NCBI GenBank assembly: GCA_002435835.1
Contig: DIVM01000303.1
Location: forward strand, 674-34,151
DNA from: Firmicutes bacterium UBA6132
GTDB taxonomy: Bacteria > Bacillota_A > Clostridia > Tissierellales > Sedimentibacteraceae
DNA: 33,478 nt
Direction of reading: 5' to 3'
Shown here: positions 15,748-23,927 of the stretch, one piece after another
How positions within the stretch are numbered: the first letter of the stretch is position 1
How the letters are laid out: the number at the start of each line of letters is the position of its first letter
The notes under the pieces: model-generated
Databases searched by the model: none
What the model was told of the DNA's origin: nothing
The model's input: only the letters and a program-made list of their open reading frames with translations
Made by a program: the position numbers and the translations under genes

Positions 15748-17613
15748 ATGATAGATTTTAAAAAATTAGAAAGACTTTTGCTGCAAGTTGAAAAACCTGC
15801 AAGATATGTTGGAAGCGAACTTAATTCAGTTGTAAAAAACAAAGATGAAGTAAGTATTAGATATGCATTTGCATTCCCAGATGTATATGAAGTTGGTATG
15901 TCACATACTGGAATGGGTATATTATATGCTTTATTAAACAGCATGGAAAATGTATGGTGTGAAAGAGTTTTTGCACCATGGGTTGATATGGAAGCTATAA
16001 TGCGTGAGCATAATATTCCTTTATATGGACTTGAAAGCAAAGATGAATTAAAAGATTTTGATATAATTGGCTTTACATTACAATATGAAATGAGCTATTC
16101 AAATATTTTAAACATGTTAAATTTAGCAAATATTCCTTTTAAATCAAAAGATAGAACAAACGACATGCCTCTAATAATAGCTGGAGGACCATGTGCATAC
16201 AATCCAGAACCTCTACATGACATAATAGATTTATTTGCCATAGGTGAAAGTGAAGAAATGCTTCCTGAACTTATGAAAATATATGAAGAAGAAAAAAACA
16301 GCGTAAATGGATGGGATAAATTATCATTCTTAAAACGTGCTGCAACATTAAAAGGAATTTATGTTCCTCAGTTTTATGATGTAACTTACAATGAGGATGG
16401 AACTATTAAAGAAAGAATTACTTTAAATGAAAATGCTAAAGAAATAATTACTAAAACTATTATTAAAGATTTGGATAAAGCATTTTTTCCTGACAAAAGT
16501 ATTTTACCTTATATAGATGTAGTTCATGATAGAGTTGTTCTTGAAGTTTTTAGAGGATGTACAAGGGGATGCAGATTCTGCCAAGCAGGTATGGTTTACA
16601 GACCTGTTCGTGAAAGAAAAGTTGATACTTTATTAAAACAAGCAGATAATTTAATTTCTACAACAGGACATGATGAAATATCACTTACATCATTAAGTTC
16701 TGGAGATTATTCATGTTTACCTGATTTAGCTTTCCAACTTCTTAACAAATATGATGAAGAAAAATTAAGTATTTCTCTTCCATCTTTAAGACTTGACTCA
16801 GTATCATTTGATTTAATCGAAAAGTTGCAGGAAGTAAGAAAATCTGGTCTTACATTTGCACCTGAAGCTGGTACTCAAAGAATGAGAGATGTTATAAATA
16901 AGAATTTATCTGAAGAACAAATACTAGGGCCTGTGGAAACTGCATTTGACTTAGGTTGGTCAACTGTTAAATTATATTTTATGATTGGTTTGCCAGGAGA
17001 AACTATGGAAGATGTATTAGGAATCAAAGATCTTGCATATAAAGTAAAAGATAAGTTTTTTATGAGACCTAAAGAAAAAATAAAAGGTAACTTAAAAGTA
17101 AATGTAAGTGCATCATGTTTTGTACCAAAACCATTTACTCCATTCCAATGGGCAGCACAAAATAGCGTTGATGAATTTTTTGATAAAGCAAAAGCATTAA
17201 AAAGTATAATAAAAGATAATAAAATATCTTACAGCTACCATGAACCAACTTTAAGTTATTTAGAAGGCGTTTTTGCAAGAGGGGATAGAAGACTATCCGA
17301 TGCATTGATTCTTGCATGGGAAAAAGGATGCCGTTTTGACGGATGGCATGATATGTTCTCTTATAGAAAATGGATGGAGGTATTTGAAGAATTAAATATT
17401 GATACACATTTCTATGCAAACAGAGTTAGAGAAGCAAATGAAATACTTCCTTGGGATTTTATAAACTGTGGAGTAACAAAGGAATTTTTAAGAGAAGAAT
17501 ATGATAAAGCTATGGAAGAAGTTACAACTTCAGATTGCAGGCATAAATGTTATAACTGCGGCATAAATAAAGAAATATTAGGAGGTGCTTGCCCTCATGT
17601 TCAAAATAATTAG
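15748..17613 (+). CDS. B12-binding-domain radical SAM protein (TIGR03960 family)
   Basis: 621 residues. The N-terminal half has the B12-binding-like fold region (FAFPDVYEVGMSHTGMGILY; IAGGPCAYNPEPL). The radical SAM cluster motif is RGCTRGCRFCQAG with Cys271, Cys275 and Cys278. The C-terminus carries a Cys-rich patch (CRHKCYNCGI...CPH) that may bind another metal. It is always paired with a DUF2344 protein, here overlapping by 17 bases, next to RNase G. The reaction is unknown; a role in RNA or ribosome maturation is an inference from the neighbours. Confidence 0.93.
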   Translation: MIDFKKLERLLLQVEKPARYVGSELNSVVKNKDEVSIRYAFAFPDVYEVGMSHTGMGILYALLNSMENVWCERVFAPWVDMEAIMREHNIPLYGLESKDELKDFDIIGFTLQYEMSYSNILNMLNLANIPFKSKDRTNDMPLIIAGGPCAYNPEPLHDIIDLFAIGESEEMLPELMKIYEEEKNSVNGWDKLSFLKRAATLKGIYVPQFYDVTYNEDGTIKERITLNENAKEIITKTIIKDLDKAFFPDKSILPYIDVVHDRVVLEVFRGCTRGCRFCQAGMVYRPVRERKVDTLLKQADNLISTTGHDEISLTSLSSGDYSCLPDLAFQLLNKYDEEKLSISLPSLRLDSVSFDLIEKLQEVRKSGLTFAPEAGTQRMRDVINKNLSEEQILGPVETAFDLGWSTVKLYFMIGLPGETMEDVLGIKDLAYKVKDKFFMRPKEKIKGNLKVNVSASCFVPKPFTPFQWAAQNSVDEFFDKAKALKSIIKDNKISYSYHEPTLSYLEGVFARGDRRLSDALILAWEKGCRFDGWHDMFSYRKWMEVFEELNIDTHFYANRVREANEILPWDFINCGVTKEFLREEYDKAMEEVTTSDCRHKCYNCGINKEILGGACPHVQNN

Positions 17614-18277
17614 TAAATACTCAAAAACAGGAAACTTAAAATATATTTCACATTTAGATGTTTTAAGATTCATTCAAAGAGCAGTAAAAAGAGCAAACAT
17701 CCCAGCATGTTACAGTGAGGGTTTTAACCCTCACATGAAAACTTCATTTGGATTCCCTTTATCTTTAGGAAATGAAAGTATAGGCGAATATTTTGATTTA
17801 GAAGTTAAAGAAAAAATAGATTTAAATGATTTTGTAGAAAACTTAAACAAAGTTATGCCTAAAGAAATGCAAATTTTAAAAGCAGCATACAAAGAAGATG
17901 AAGAGTCAATAATGGCTAAATGCGCATATGTAAGCTATTTAATAAACATAGAATTTGAAAATATAAATTTAGAAGAACTAAACAATTATCTAGAAGAAAT
18001 GCGCGAAACTGGTGCAATATTTAATAGAGAAAAGAAAAACAAAAAAAATAAAATGGTTATAAAAGAAATAAATACAAAAGATTATATAAATTATTTAAAA
18101 TTAAATAAAACAAATGAAAACAAAGCCACAATAGAAGCTGTTTTTGTTACTACTCAAACTGGAAGCATGAAAACGGATGAATTTATAAAACTTATTGAAA
18201 GAAAAGGCTTTGAACTATCATATTATTCTATTATGAAAGTGGATTCCTTTGACAAAAATATGAAACCTATACTGTAA
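17597..18277 (+). CDS. DUF2344 / TIGR03936 family protein
   Basis: 226 residues from ATG 17597, with AGGAGG at 17580-17585 inside the upstream gene. It opens with the family hallmark YSKTGNLKYISHLDVLRFIQ and has CYSEGFNPHMKTSFGFPLSLG. Translation is coupled to the radical SAM gene by overlap; in some lineages the two are fused into one protein. Probably a partner or substrate adaptor of that enzyme. No biochemical role can be read from the sequence. Confidence 0.92.
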   Translation: MFKIISKYSKTGNLKYISHLDVLRFIQRAVKRANIPACYSEGFNPHMKTSFGFPLSLGNESIGEYFDLEVKEKIDLNDFVENLNKVMPKEMQILKAAYKEDEESIMAKCAYVSYLINIEFENINLEELNNYLEEMRETGAIFNREKKNKKNKMVIKEINTKDYINYLKLNKTNENKATIEAVFVTTQTGSMKTDEFIKLIERKGFELSYYSIMKVDSFDKNMKPIL

Positions 18278-18299
18278 TTTATATTAGGGGGGGGTTTAT

Positions 18300-19793
18300 A
18301 CGAAGCAAATAATTTTAAATCACTCATTATTTTTTGACCAAGCTGCAATATTAACTGGTGGCAAACTACAGGATTATATGTATGAAGATAAACAAAATGA
18401 AAGTTTGTTAGGAAACATATATAAAGGAAAAGTTGTGAACATTCTACCTGGTATGGACGCTGCATTTATTGAAATAGGTCTTAAAAAAAATGCTTATTTG
18501 TACAAAGATGATTTATTGTCGGACAAATTTCTTAAAGAAAAAAAAATAAGCAAAAAAGAAGCTGCTAACATAAATAAAATATTAAAAAAAGGCGAAGAAA
18601 TTTTAGTTCAAATAAGCCGTGAACCAATCGGAGAAAAAAATATTTCTGTAACAACTGACATTTCTTTGCCCGGGAAATATATGGCTTTAATTCCTAAGAG
18701 CATTGAAGTTAATGTATCTAAAAAAATTAGAAATGTAGAAGAAAAAAACCGACTAAAAGAATTAGGCAAAACTATTATGTCGGATGGAAATGGCATGATA
18801 TTAAGAACATTTGCTGAAAATATTAGTGAAGAAGAAATTGAAAAAGAATATAAATTGCTTTCAGCTTTATATAAACAAATAGAACAGGAATATAATTATT
18901 CCTATGCCCCTAAACTTTTATATAAAAGCAATTCACTTGTAGAAAAAATATTTTTAGATTATGTTGATTCTACAGTTGATGAAATATATGTTGAAGATAA
19001 AAAAACTAAAGCAGAAATAGAAAATCTTATTAAAAGTTACAATAAATTAAATGAACTTAAAAATGTAAAAGTTATAGAATCAACCAATATCTTTGAAATG
19101 TTTAACATCCAAAATCAAATAGATATGCTATTTGATAGAAGAGTTGAGCTGCAAAACGGCGGTTCCATTTTTATAGATGTTACAGAAGCTATGACAGTCA
19201 TTGATGTTAACAGTGGAAAATTTATTGGAAATGACAATATGGAAGAAACTGCTTTAACATTAAATTTAGCAGCATTACAAGAAATAGCGAGACAAATTAA
19301 ACTAAGAAATTTAAGCGGAATAATTATAATTGATTTCATTGATATTAAAAAACAAGATAATATTAATTTGTTGTTAGATACTGCAAAACAAATTTTTAAA
19401 TCAGACAAAGCTAAAACAAATGTTGTAGATATGACTAAGTTAAATTTAATGGAAATCACCAGGAAAAAAGATAAAGAAAATTTCTATAATTTAATGACAA
19501 AAGAATGCGATCACTGCAAAGGATCTGGTAAAATAAGCTCAAAAATTCAAGTGATTTTAAAAATAGAAGGTATAGTTAGAAAAATTAAAATCAATACATC
19601 ATGCGAAGCTGTAATTATAAGTGTTGGAAGTATACTTTATACTAAAATTATGGAACAATGTGAAGAAATAATTAAAGATATAGGAGACTCCTATAAAATA
19701 AAAATATATTTAAAAGAAAACAAAGAAATATTAACTGAAGAAATAATTATAGAGAAAATGGGAAAATTAGACTATATAAATTCTATATTATGA
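18300..19793 (+). CDS. rng: Ribonuclease G/E family protein, with no canonical start codon at the expected position
   Basis: 497 residues when read from 18300. From 18300 the frame reads (T)KQIILNHSLFFDQAAILTG, the expected RNase G N-terminus, but the first codon is ACG where relatives have ATG. No ATG, GTG or TTG lies between the in-frame TAG (18285) and ATG 18378. A run of eight G's (18287-18294) serves as RBS five bases before the ACG. An S1-like domain (about 35-115) is followed by the nuclease core, with metal-ligand regions FIDVTEAMTVIDVNSG and IIIIDFIDI and the zinc-link CDHC. It processes rRNA and decays mRNA. If ATG 18378 is used instead, 26 residues before the S1 domain are lost. 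Confidence 0.88.
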   Translation, partial: TKQIILNHSLFFDQAAILTGGKLQDYMYEDKQNESLLGNIYKGKVVNILPGMDAAFIEIGLKKNAYLYKDDLLSDKFLKEKKISKKEAANINKILKKGEEILVQISREPIGEKNISVTTDISLPGKYMALIPKSIEVNVSKKIRNVEEKNRLKELGKTIMSDGNGMILRTFAENISEEEIEKEYKLLSALYKQIEQEYNYSYAPKLLYKSNSLVEKIFLDYVDSTVDEIYVEDKKTKAEIENLIKSYNKLNELKNVKVIESTNIFEMFNIQNQIDMLFDRRVELQNGGSIFIDVTEAMTVIDVNSGKFIGNDNMEETALTLNLAALQEIARQIKLRNLSGIIIIDFIDIKKQDNINLLLDTAKQIFKSDKAKTNVVDMTKLNLMEITRKKDKENFYNLMTKECDHCKGSGKISSKIQVILKIEGIVRKIKINTSCEAVIISVGSILYTKIMEQCEEIIKDIGDSYKIKIYLKENKEILTEEIIIEKMGKLDYINSIL

Positions 19794-19833
19794 GATTAAA
19801 TCAATAAAAATCAAATAAAATGTCAAAAAAAAG

Positions 19834-19862
19834 TTGACAAACATCTTGATATTTGATACAAT
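19834..19862 (+). promoter_or_regulatory. Sigma-A promoter for rplU-prp-rpmA
   Basis: TTGACA (19834-19839), a 17-base spacer and TACAAT (19857-19862), a near-consensus promoter 40 bases after rng. Transcription should start near 19869. Confidence 0.88.
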
Positions 19863-19868
19863 CTACTT

Positions 19869-19948
19869 CTGTAAGATAGCCGCACTGAACAGGTTGATAA
19901 ATACTAAACCAAAGGTACCTGCAATGGCGAGACTGGGAAGAGGAGGTA
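19869..19948 (+). promoter_or_regulatory. Ribosomal protein L21 leader
   Basis: The conserved stretch (AGATAGCCGCACTGAACAGG..., AAACCAAAGGTACCTG, TGGCGAGACTGGGAAG) between promoter and rplU matches the L21 leader family as I know it from Firmicutes. It is believed to control the operon in response to free L21. No covariance model was run. Confidence 0.85.
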
Positions 19949-19954
19949 ATTCAT

Positions 19955-20266
19955 ATGTACGCAATAATCGAAACTGGTGGCAAACAATATAGAGTTCAAG
20001 AAGGCGACGTTGTAAAAGTTGAGAAACTTGAAGTTTTAGAAGGCGAAACAGTAAAATTTGATAAAGTTTTACTTGTAGCTGACGATGCTAATTTAAATGT
20101 TGGTAAACCATACGTAGATGGAGCTGTAGTTGAAGCTGTTGTTGAAAAACAAGGAAAAGCTAAAAAAATCATTATATTCAAATATAAAGCTAAAAAAGAC
20201 TACAGAAAGAAACAAGGACACAGACAACCATTTACTCAATTAAAAATTGGCAAAATAGTAGGTTAA
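19955..20266 (+). CDS. rplU: 50S ribosomal protein L21
   Basis: 103 residues, normal length: [18 protein letters not shown] at the N-terminus and [22 protein letters not shown] basic end (here [18 protein letters not shown]). Binds 23S rRNA beside L20. AGAGGAGG precedes the ATG. First gene of the standard L21-Prp-L27 operon. Confidence 0.98.
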   Translation: MYAIIETGGKQYRVQEGDVVKVEKLEVLEGETVKFDKVLLVADDANLNVGKPYVDGAVVEAVVEKQGKAKKIIIFKYKAKKDYRKKQGHRQPFTQLKIGKIVG

Positions 20267-20270
20267 TCAT

Positions 20271-20600
20271 ATGATTAATGTTACTATACATAAAACTAAA
20301 GATATTATCGATGGTTTTATAGTAAAAGGTCATTCGGGATACAGTGTGGCAGGTTCAGATATAATTTGTGCATCTGTATCCATATTATCATATACTGCTC
20401 TAAATTCAATGAATGTAGTTGCAGGAATATCTGAATCAGATATGATTTATGAAGTAGAAGAAGAGACAGGATTTTTGAAATTAAAAACATTAAAATATAA
20501 TGACAAAACAGATGTAATATATAAAAATTTCTTAGTAGGAATACAATTATTATTAGAAGATTACAGTGATTATATTACACTTAAATTCGAGGAGGTGTAA
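20271..20600 (+). CDS. prp: Ribosomal-processing cysteine protease Prp
   Basis: 109 residues. Prp trims the N-terminal extension of L27 and is essential where studied in Firmicutes. The catalytic pair is present: His21 in [10 protein letters not shown] and Cys33 in [10 protein letters not shown]. It starts four bases after rplU and ends just before rpmA, whose product carries the matching cleavage site. Confidence 0.96.
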   Translation: MINVTIHKTKDIIDGFIVKGHSGYSVAGSDIICASVSILSYTALNSMNVVAGISESDMIYEVEEETGFLKLKTLKYNDKTDVIYKNFLVGIQLLLEDYSDYITLKFEEV

Positions 20601-20602
20601 AC

Positions 20603-20896
20603 ATGTTATTAAAATTAAATTTGCAGTTATTTGCACACAAAAAAGGTGTTGGTAGCTCTAAAAACGGTCGTGATAGTAACTCTAAAAGACTTGGTGTAAA
20701 AAGAACTGACGGTCAATTCGTATTGGCTGGAAATATTCTTGTTAGACAAAGAGGAACTAAACTTCATCCAGGTTTAAACGTAGGCAGAGGAAGCGATGAT
20801 ACTTTATTTGCTACAGTTAGTGGAAAAGTTAAGTTCGAAAGAAAAGATAAAACAAGAAAACAAGTTAGCGTATATCCTTGTGATTTAGAAGCATAA
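20603..20896 (+). CDS. rpmA: 50S ribosomal protein L27 with Prp-cleavable N-terminus
   Basis: 97 residues. The extension [10 protein letters not shown] precedes the mature start AHKKG; the family cleavage motif is LNLQFF before A/S, and here it is LNLQLF. Once trimmed, the L27 N-terminus reaches the peptidyl transferase centre. The conserved [15 protein letters not shown] and [11 protein letters not shown] follow. AGGAGGTG lies upstream of the ATG. Confidence 0.97.
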   Translation: MLLKLNLQLFAHKKGVGSSKNGRDSNSKRLGVKRTDGQFVLAGNILVRQRGTKLHPGLNVGRGSDDTLFATVSGKVKFERKDKTRKQVSVYPCDLEA

Positions 20897-20904
20897 TAGA
20901 AATG

Positions 20905-20938
20905 ACCTACCTTAATCCTTAATAAGGTAGGTTTTTTA
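20905..20938 (+). terminator. Terminator after rpmA
   Basis: Perfect 10-bp stem ACCTACCTTA (20905-20914) with TAAGGTAGGT (20923-20932), 8-base loop, T6. obgE starts 26 bases later, so part of the transcript may read through. Confidence 0.88.
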
Positions 20939-20963
20939 TTTATTAAAAGAAAAAGGTGATAAA

Positions 20964-22238
20964 ATGTTTGTAGATATAGCTAAAATAAGCGTTAAAGCCG
21001 GTAAAGGCGGAAACGGATCAGTAGCATTTAGAAGAGCGAAATATGAGCCTATGGGCGGACCAGATGGCGGAGATGGTGGAGATGGCGGAAGCATTATATT
21101 AGAGGCTGACGAAGGACTACGTACTTTAATGGATTTTAGATATAAAAGACATTATCAAGCCGAAAGTGGCGAAGATGGAAGAGGAAAAAAACAATTTGGT
21201 TCGGACGGTAAAGATTTATTATTAAAAGTACCTATAGGAACATTGGTTAAAGACGAAAATACAGGTATTGTGTTAGCAGATTTAAAGGATCATGGACAAA
21301 AATTCGTTTGTGCTAAAGGTGGCAGGGGCGGAAAAGGAAATGTACATTTTAAAAATTCCATAAGACGTACTCCACGGTTTGCAGAGCCAGGCACAAAAGG
21401 TGCTGAAAGAGAGATAATATTAGAACTTAAATTGATCGCGGACGTAGGACTCATAGGTTTCCCTAATGTTGGCAAATCTACTATATTAGCATCTATCACC
21501 AGCGCGAAACCTAAAATAGCAAATTATCATTTTACAACTTTAAAGCCTAATTTAGGAGTTGTAAAAATTGGAGAAGGTCACAGTTATGTACTTGCAGATA
21601 TACCTGGTTTAATTGAAGGTGCATCGGAAGGAACTGGACTTGGTCATGAATTCTTAAGACATGTTGAAAGAACTAAACTTCTTTTACATGTAATAGATGC
21701 TTCAGGACAGGAAAACAGAGATCCAGTGGATGATTTCTATAAAATAAATGAAGAATTAAAAAAATATTCAGAAAAATTAACGAAAAAAGAACAAATTATT
21801 GTTTTAAATAAAATTGATTTGCCTGAATCGCTACAAAATGTTGAAAGAGTGAAAGCTGAATTTGGCCAAGATTATCAAATTCTTGAAGTATCAGCTGCAA
21901 CTTCTCAAGGTCTTGATGAACTTAAAAAAGTAGCATATGAAAAGCTCCTTAAAGTTGAAGAAGAAATTGAATTCGTAGATGAAGTTTTAGTAGAAAACTT
22001 CTTCGAAAGAAAAGAAAGAGATACTATTGTTGTTACAAAAGAAAATGGATATTATTTAGGCGAAGGCGAATTCTTAGAAAGATTAGTTATATCAACTAAT
22101 TTTGATGATTTCGAATCATTCAGCAATTTCCAAAAAGTATTAATCGACAAAGGTGTCATAGAAAAACTTAGAGAACTTGGAGCAACTGAAGGAGATCTCA
22201 TAAGCATTTGTGGAGTTGAATTTGACTTTGTTGATTAA
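20964..22238 (+). CDS. obgE: GTPase Obg (ObgE/CgtA) with OCT domain
   Basis: 424 residues. Glycine-rich Obg fold (1-158, e.g. GGPDGGDGGDGG), then a G domain with P-loop GFPNVGKST (165-173), DIPG (212-215) and NKID (282-285). A C-terminal OCT domain (about 345-422), typical of Gram-positive forms, completes it. It helps late 50S subunit assembly and links to the stringent response. It sits between rpmA and yhbY, all ribosome-assembly genes. Confidence 0.97.
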   Translation: MFVDIAKISVKAGKGGNGSVAFRRAKYEPMGGPDGGDGGDGGSIILEADEGLRTLMDFRYKRHYQAESGEDGRGKKQFGSDGKDLLLKVPIGTLVKDENTGIVLADLKDHGQKFVCAKGGRGGKGNVHFKNSIRRTPRFAEPGTKGAEREIILELKLIADVGLIGFPNVGKSTILASITSAKPKIANYHFTTLKPNLGVVKIGEGHSYVLADIPGLIEGASEGTGLGHEFLRHVERTKLLLHVIDASGQENRDPVDDFYKINEELKKYSEKLTKKEQIIVLNKIDLPESLQNVERVKAEFGQDYQILEVSAATSQGLDELKKVAYEKLLKVEEEIEFVDEVLVENFFERKERDTIVVTKENGYYLGEGEFLERLVISTNFDDFESFSNFQKVLIDKGVIEKLRELGATEGDLISICGVEFDFVD

Positions 22239-22246
22239 ATAGGAAA

Positions 22247-22369
22247 GGGGACACACCAATAGATGTATGGGGACACACCTTCAATGAATGGATAGTCCTT
22301 GCGGGTGAGCATTAAAGGAATGTCCCCGATTATAAAGTCTATGAGGGCAAGCTTTAGAGGAATGTCCCC
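22247..22369. repeat. REP-like cluster of GGGGACA / TGTCCCC repeats
   Basis: GGGGACACACC occurs twice (22247-22257 and 22269-22279). A 25-base unit ending GGAATGTCCCC occurs twice in direct orientation (22303-22327 and 22345-22369; 21 of 25 bases identical). The GGGGACA and TGTCCCC ends are inverted relative to each other, so the RNA or DNA can fold. It fills the gap between obgE and yhbY. Such elements in clostridia often accompany REP-associated (Y1/IS200-like) transposases, but no transposase lies here. Confidence 0.8.
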
Positions 22370-22386
22370 AATTTTAAGGAGGAAAT

Positions 22387-22695
22387 ATGTTAACAGGAAA
22401 ACAAAGAAGTTATTTAAAAGGACTTGCTAATAAAATTAATCCAATAATGCAAATTGGAAAAAGCGGCGTAACAGAAACAGTTATAAGACAAATTGAAGGC
22501 GCTTTAGAAGCAAGAGAATTAATAAAAATAAATGTATTAAACAATTCTATGCTTGAAGCAAAAGTAACTGCCAATGAAGTAGCAAAAGCAGTTAATGCAG
22601 AATTTGTTCAAAGCATAGGAAATAAGTTTACAATATATAGAGAATCAAAAGATAACAAGACAATAGAACTTCCCGAACTACCAAAAACAAAATAA
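22387..22695 (+). CDS. yhbY: CRM-domain RNA-binding protein YhbY (ribosome assembly)
   Basis: 102 residues: TGKQRSYLKGLANKINPIMQIGKSGVT at the N-terminus, with the GKSG loop of the CRS1-YhbY domain that binds RNA, and ALEARELIKINVL. Associates with pre-50S particles. AAGGAGG lies 7 bases before the ATG, just past the repeat cluster. Confidence 0.95.
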   Translation: MLTGKQRSYLKGLANKINPIMQIGKSGVTETVIRQIEGALEARELIKINVLNNSMLEAKVTANEVAKAVNAEFVQSIGNKFTIYRESKDNKTIELPELPKTK

Positions 22696-22748
22696 AGCAA
22701 AATCACAGTTAAACGTAGCATAAAAAATTTTGTAAACTGTAAAAAAAT

Positions 22749-22802
22749 AACTCCTTCTTAGTGATTGTAAAAACTTGCAAAAACTAAGGGGGAGTTTTTT
22801 AT
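22749..22802 (+). terminator. Terminator after yhbY
   Basis: 13-bp stem (22749-22761 with 22784-22796, two G-U pairs), 22-base loop, ending in a T6 run. It closes the housekeeping block. Confidence 0.85.
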
Positions 22803-22858
22803 AAATCTTGTGTTTTCATAAAAAGGAGAGAATATACAAAACCTTTCTGTAGAAAAAC

Positions 22859-22918
22859 TGTTACAACCTATAATTTGTAACATAGTATACATTGTACTAC
22901 ATATTGCTGAAATATAAT
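22859..22918 (+). promoter_or_regulatory. Candidate operator and promoter of the catabolic island
   Basis: TGTTACAA (22859-22866) and TTGTAACA (22875-22882) form a perfect inverted repeat with an 8-base spacer. A TATAAT (22913-22918) follows, but its best upstream box (TTGTAC, 22892-22897) has a short 15-base spacer, which suits an activator-dependent promoter. A Crp/Fnr-type regulator is encoded in the same island. Binding is inference. Confidence 0.45.
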
Positions 22919-22967
22919 GGATTTTTAATTATAATTAATTTACAAAATATTATATGAGGTGTTAAAT

Positions 22968-23882
22968 ATGTTTAGACCAACAGGATCTTGGGTAGCAATG
23001 CCTACTCCATTTACAAAGGACAACAAAATCGATTATGAGGGATTTAAAATACTAATCGATCGTCAAATTAAATATGGTACAAGTGAATTATTTATTTTAG
23101 GTTCTGCAGGAGAAGTTACTCTATTATCATTAGAAGAAAAGAAGGAAATTGTAAAAGAAGTAATAAAAATGACTAAAGGGAGAATACCTGTATTCTTCAG
23201 TGCATCTGCTTTAACTACTGAAGCAAGTGTAGAATTTGCAAAGTATTGTGAATCACAAGATGCAGATGGTGTTGTTTTTACTGTTCCGCCATATGTTTTA
23301 GTCCCACAAGCAGCTGCTTATCAACATCTTGATACATGTATGAGCGCAATTAGTATTCCTTGTGGTATTTATAATAATCCTTCTCGTTTAGGAGTAAATG
23401 TAGAACCGGAAGCCATTGCAAAATTATGTGAGAATCATGAAAACTTTGTAGTTGACAAAGAAGCAATGCCTAATGTAAAACAATTAGTACAAGTGAAACG
23501 ATATTGCGGTGATAATGTAAATATCATGTGCTGTGATTATCCTAATTACTCAATTGTCATCCCTACGCTTGCTATTGGAGGTACTGGTACAGCTAATATA
23601 GGTGGCAATATATTTCCAGAAGAAGCTGCAAAGTATTCAAGACCTTGGACAGATATGGAGATTATGAAAGAGTGTAGAGAAGAATATTTTAAATATTTCC
23701 CATTACTACAAAGCTTATATCAATTTTCAAATCCAATTGTAATAAAGGCAGCACTAAAAATATTAGGTTTACCGAGTGGACATTTAAGAAAACCATATTT
23801 AGATTTAGCGGGCCCTAAATATGATGAATTAGAAAAATTAATGGGTGAATTAGGGATTATTGATAAGTATGGCGTGAAATAG
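22968..23882 (+). CDS. Dihydrodipicolinate synthase-family aldolase/lyase
   Basis: 304 residues from ATG 22968 behind GAGGTGT (the GTG at 22959 lies too close to it). TIM-barrel Schiff-base enzyme: Lys164 in VVDKEAMPN forms the imine with a 2-oxo acid, and Tyr135 in IYNNPSRLGV is the proton relay. GSAGEVTLLSLEEK corresponds to the GTTGE/pyruvate-binding segment. It is probably not biosynthetic DapA: it heads a catabolic and transport cluster without other lysine genes, and LGSAGE and YNNPSR depart from DapA. It likely splits a substrate into pyruvate plus another product, or acts as a dehydratase; the substrate is unknown. Confidence 0.85.
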   Translation: MFRPTGSWVAMPTPFTKDNKIDYEGFKILIDRQIKYGTSELFILGSAGEVTLLSLEEKKEIVKEVIKMTKGRIPVFFSASALTTEASVEFAKYCESQDADGVVFTVPPYVLVPQAAAYQHLDTCMSAISIPCGIYNNPSRLGVNVEPEAIAKLCENHENFVVDKEAMPNVKQLVQVKRYCGDNVNIMCCDYPNYSIVIPTLAIGGTGTANIGGNIFPEEAAKYSRPWTDMEIMKECREEYFKYFPLLQSLYQFSNPIVIKAALKILGLPSGHLRKPYLDLAGPKYDELEKLMGELGIIDKYGVK

Positions 23883-23927
23883 TTTTTTATATACTTGTGA
23901 TAAAAAAATGGAAAATGGAGGCATGGA

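Noticed and set aside
22247..22369. CRISPR array
   Set aside because: Only two copies each of two short units, inverted in part, without regular spacers or cas genes.
22968..23882. Biosynthetic dapA (lysine/DAP pathway)
   Set aside because: Context is catabolic with transport genes, and segments around the pyruvate and YNNPSR sites depart from DapA. Kept as a family-level call only.
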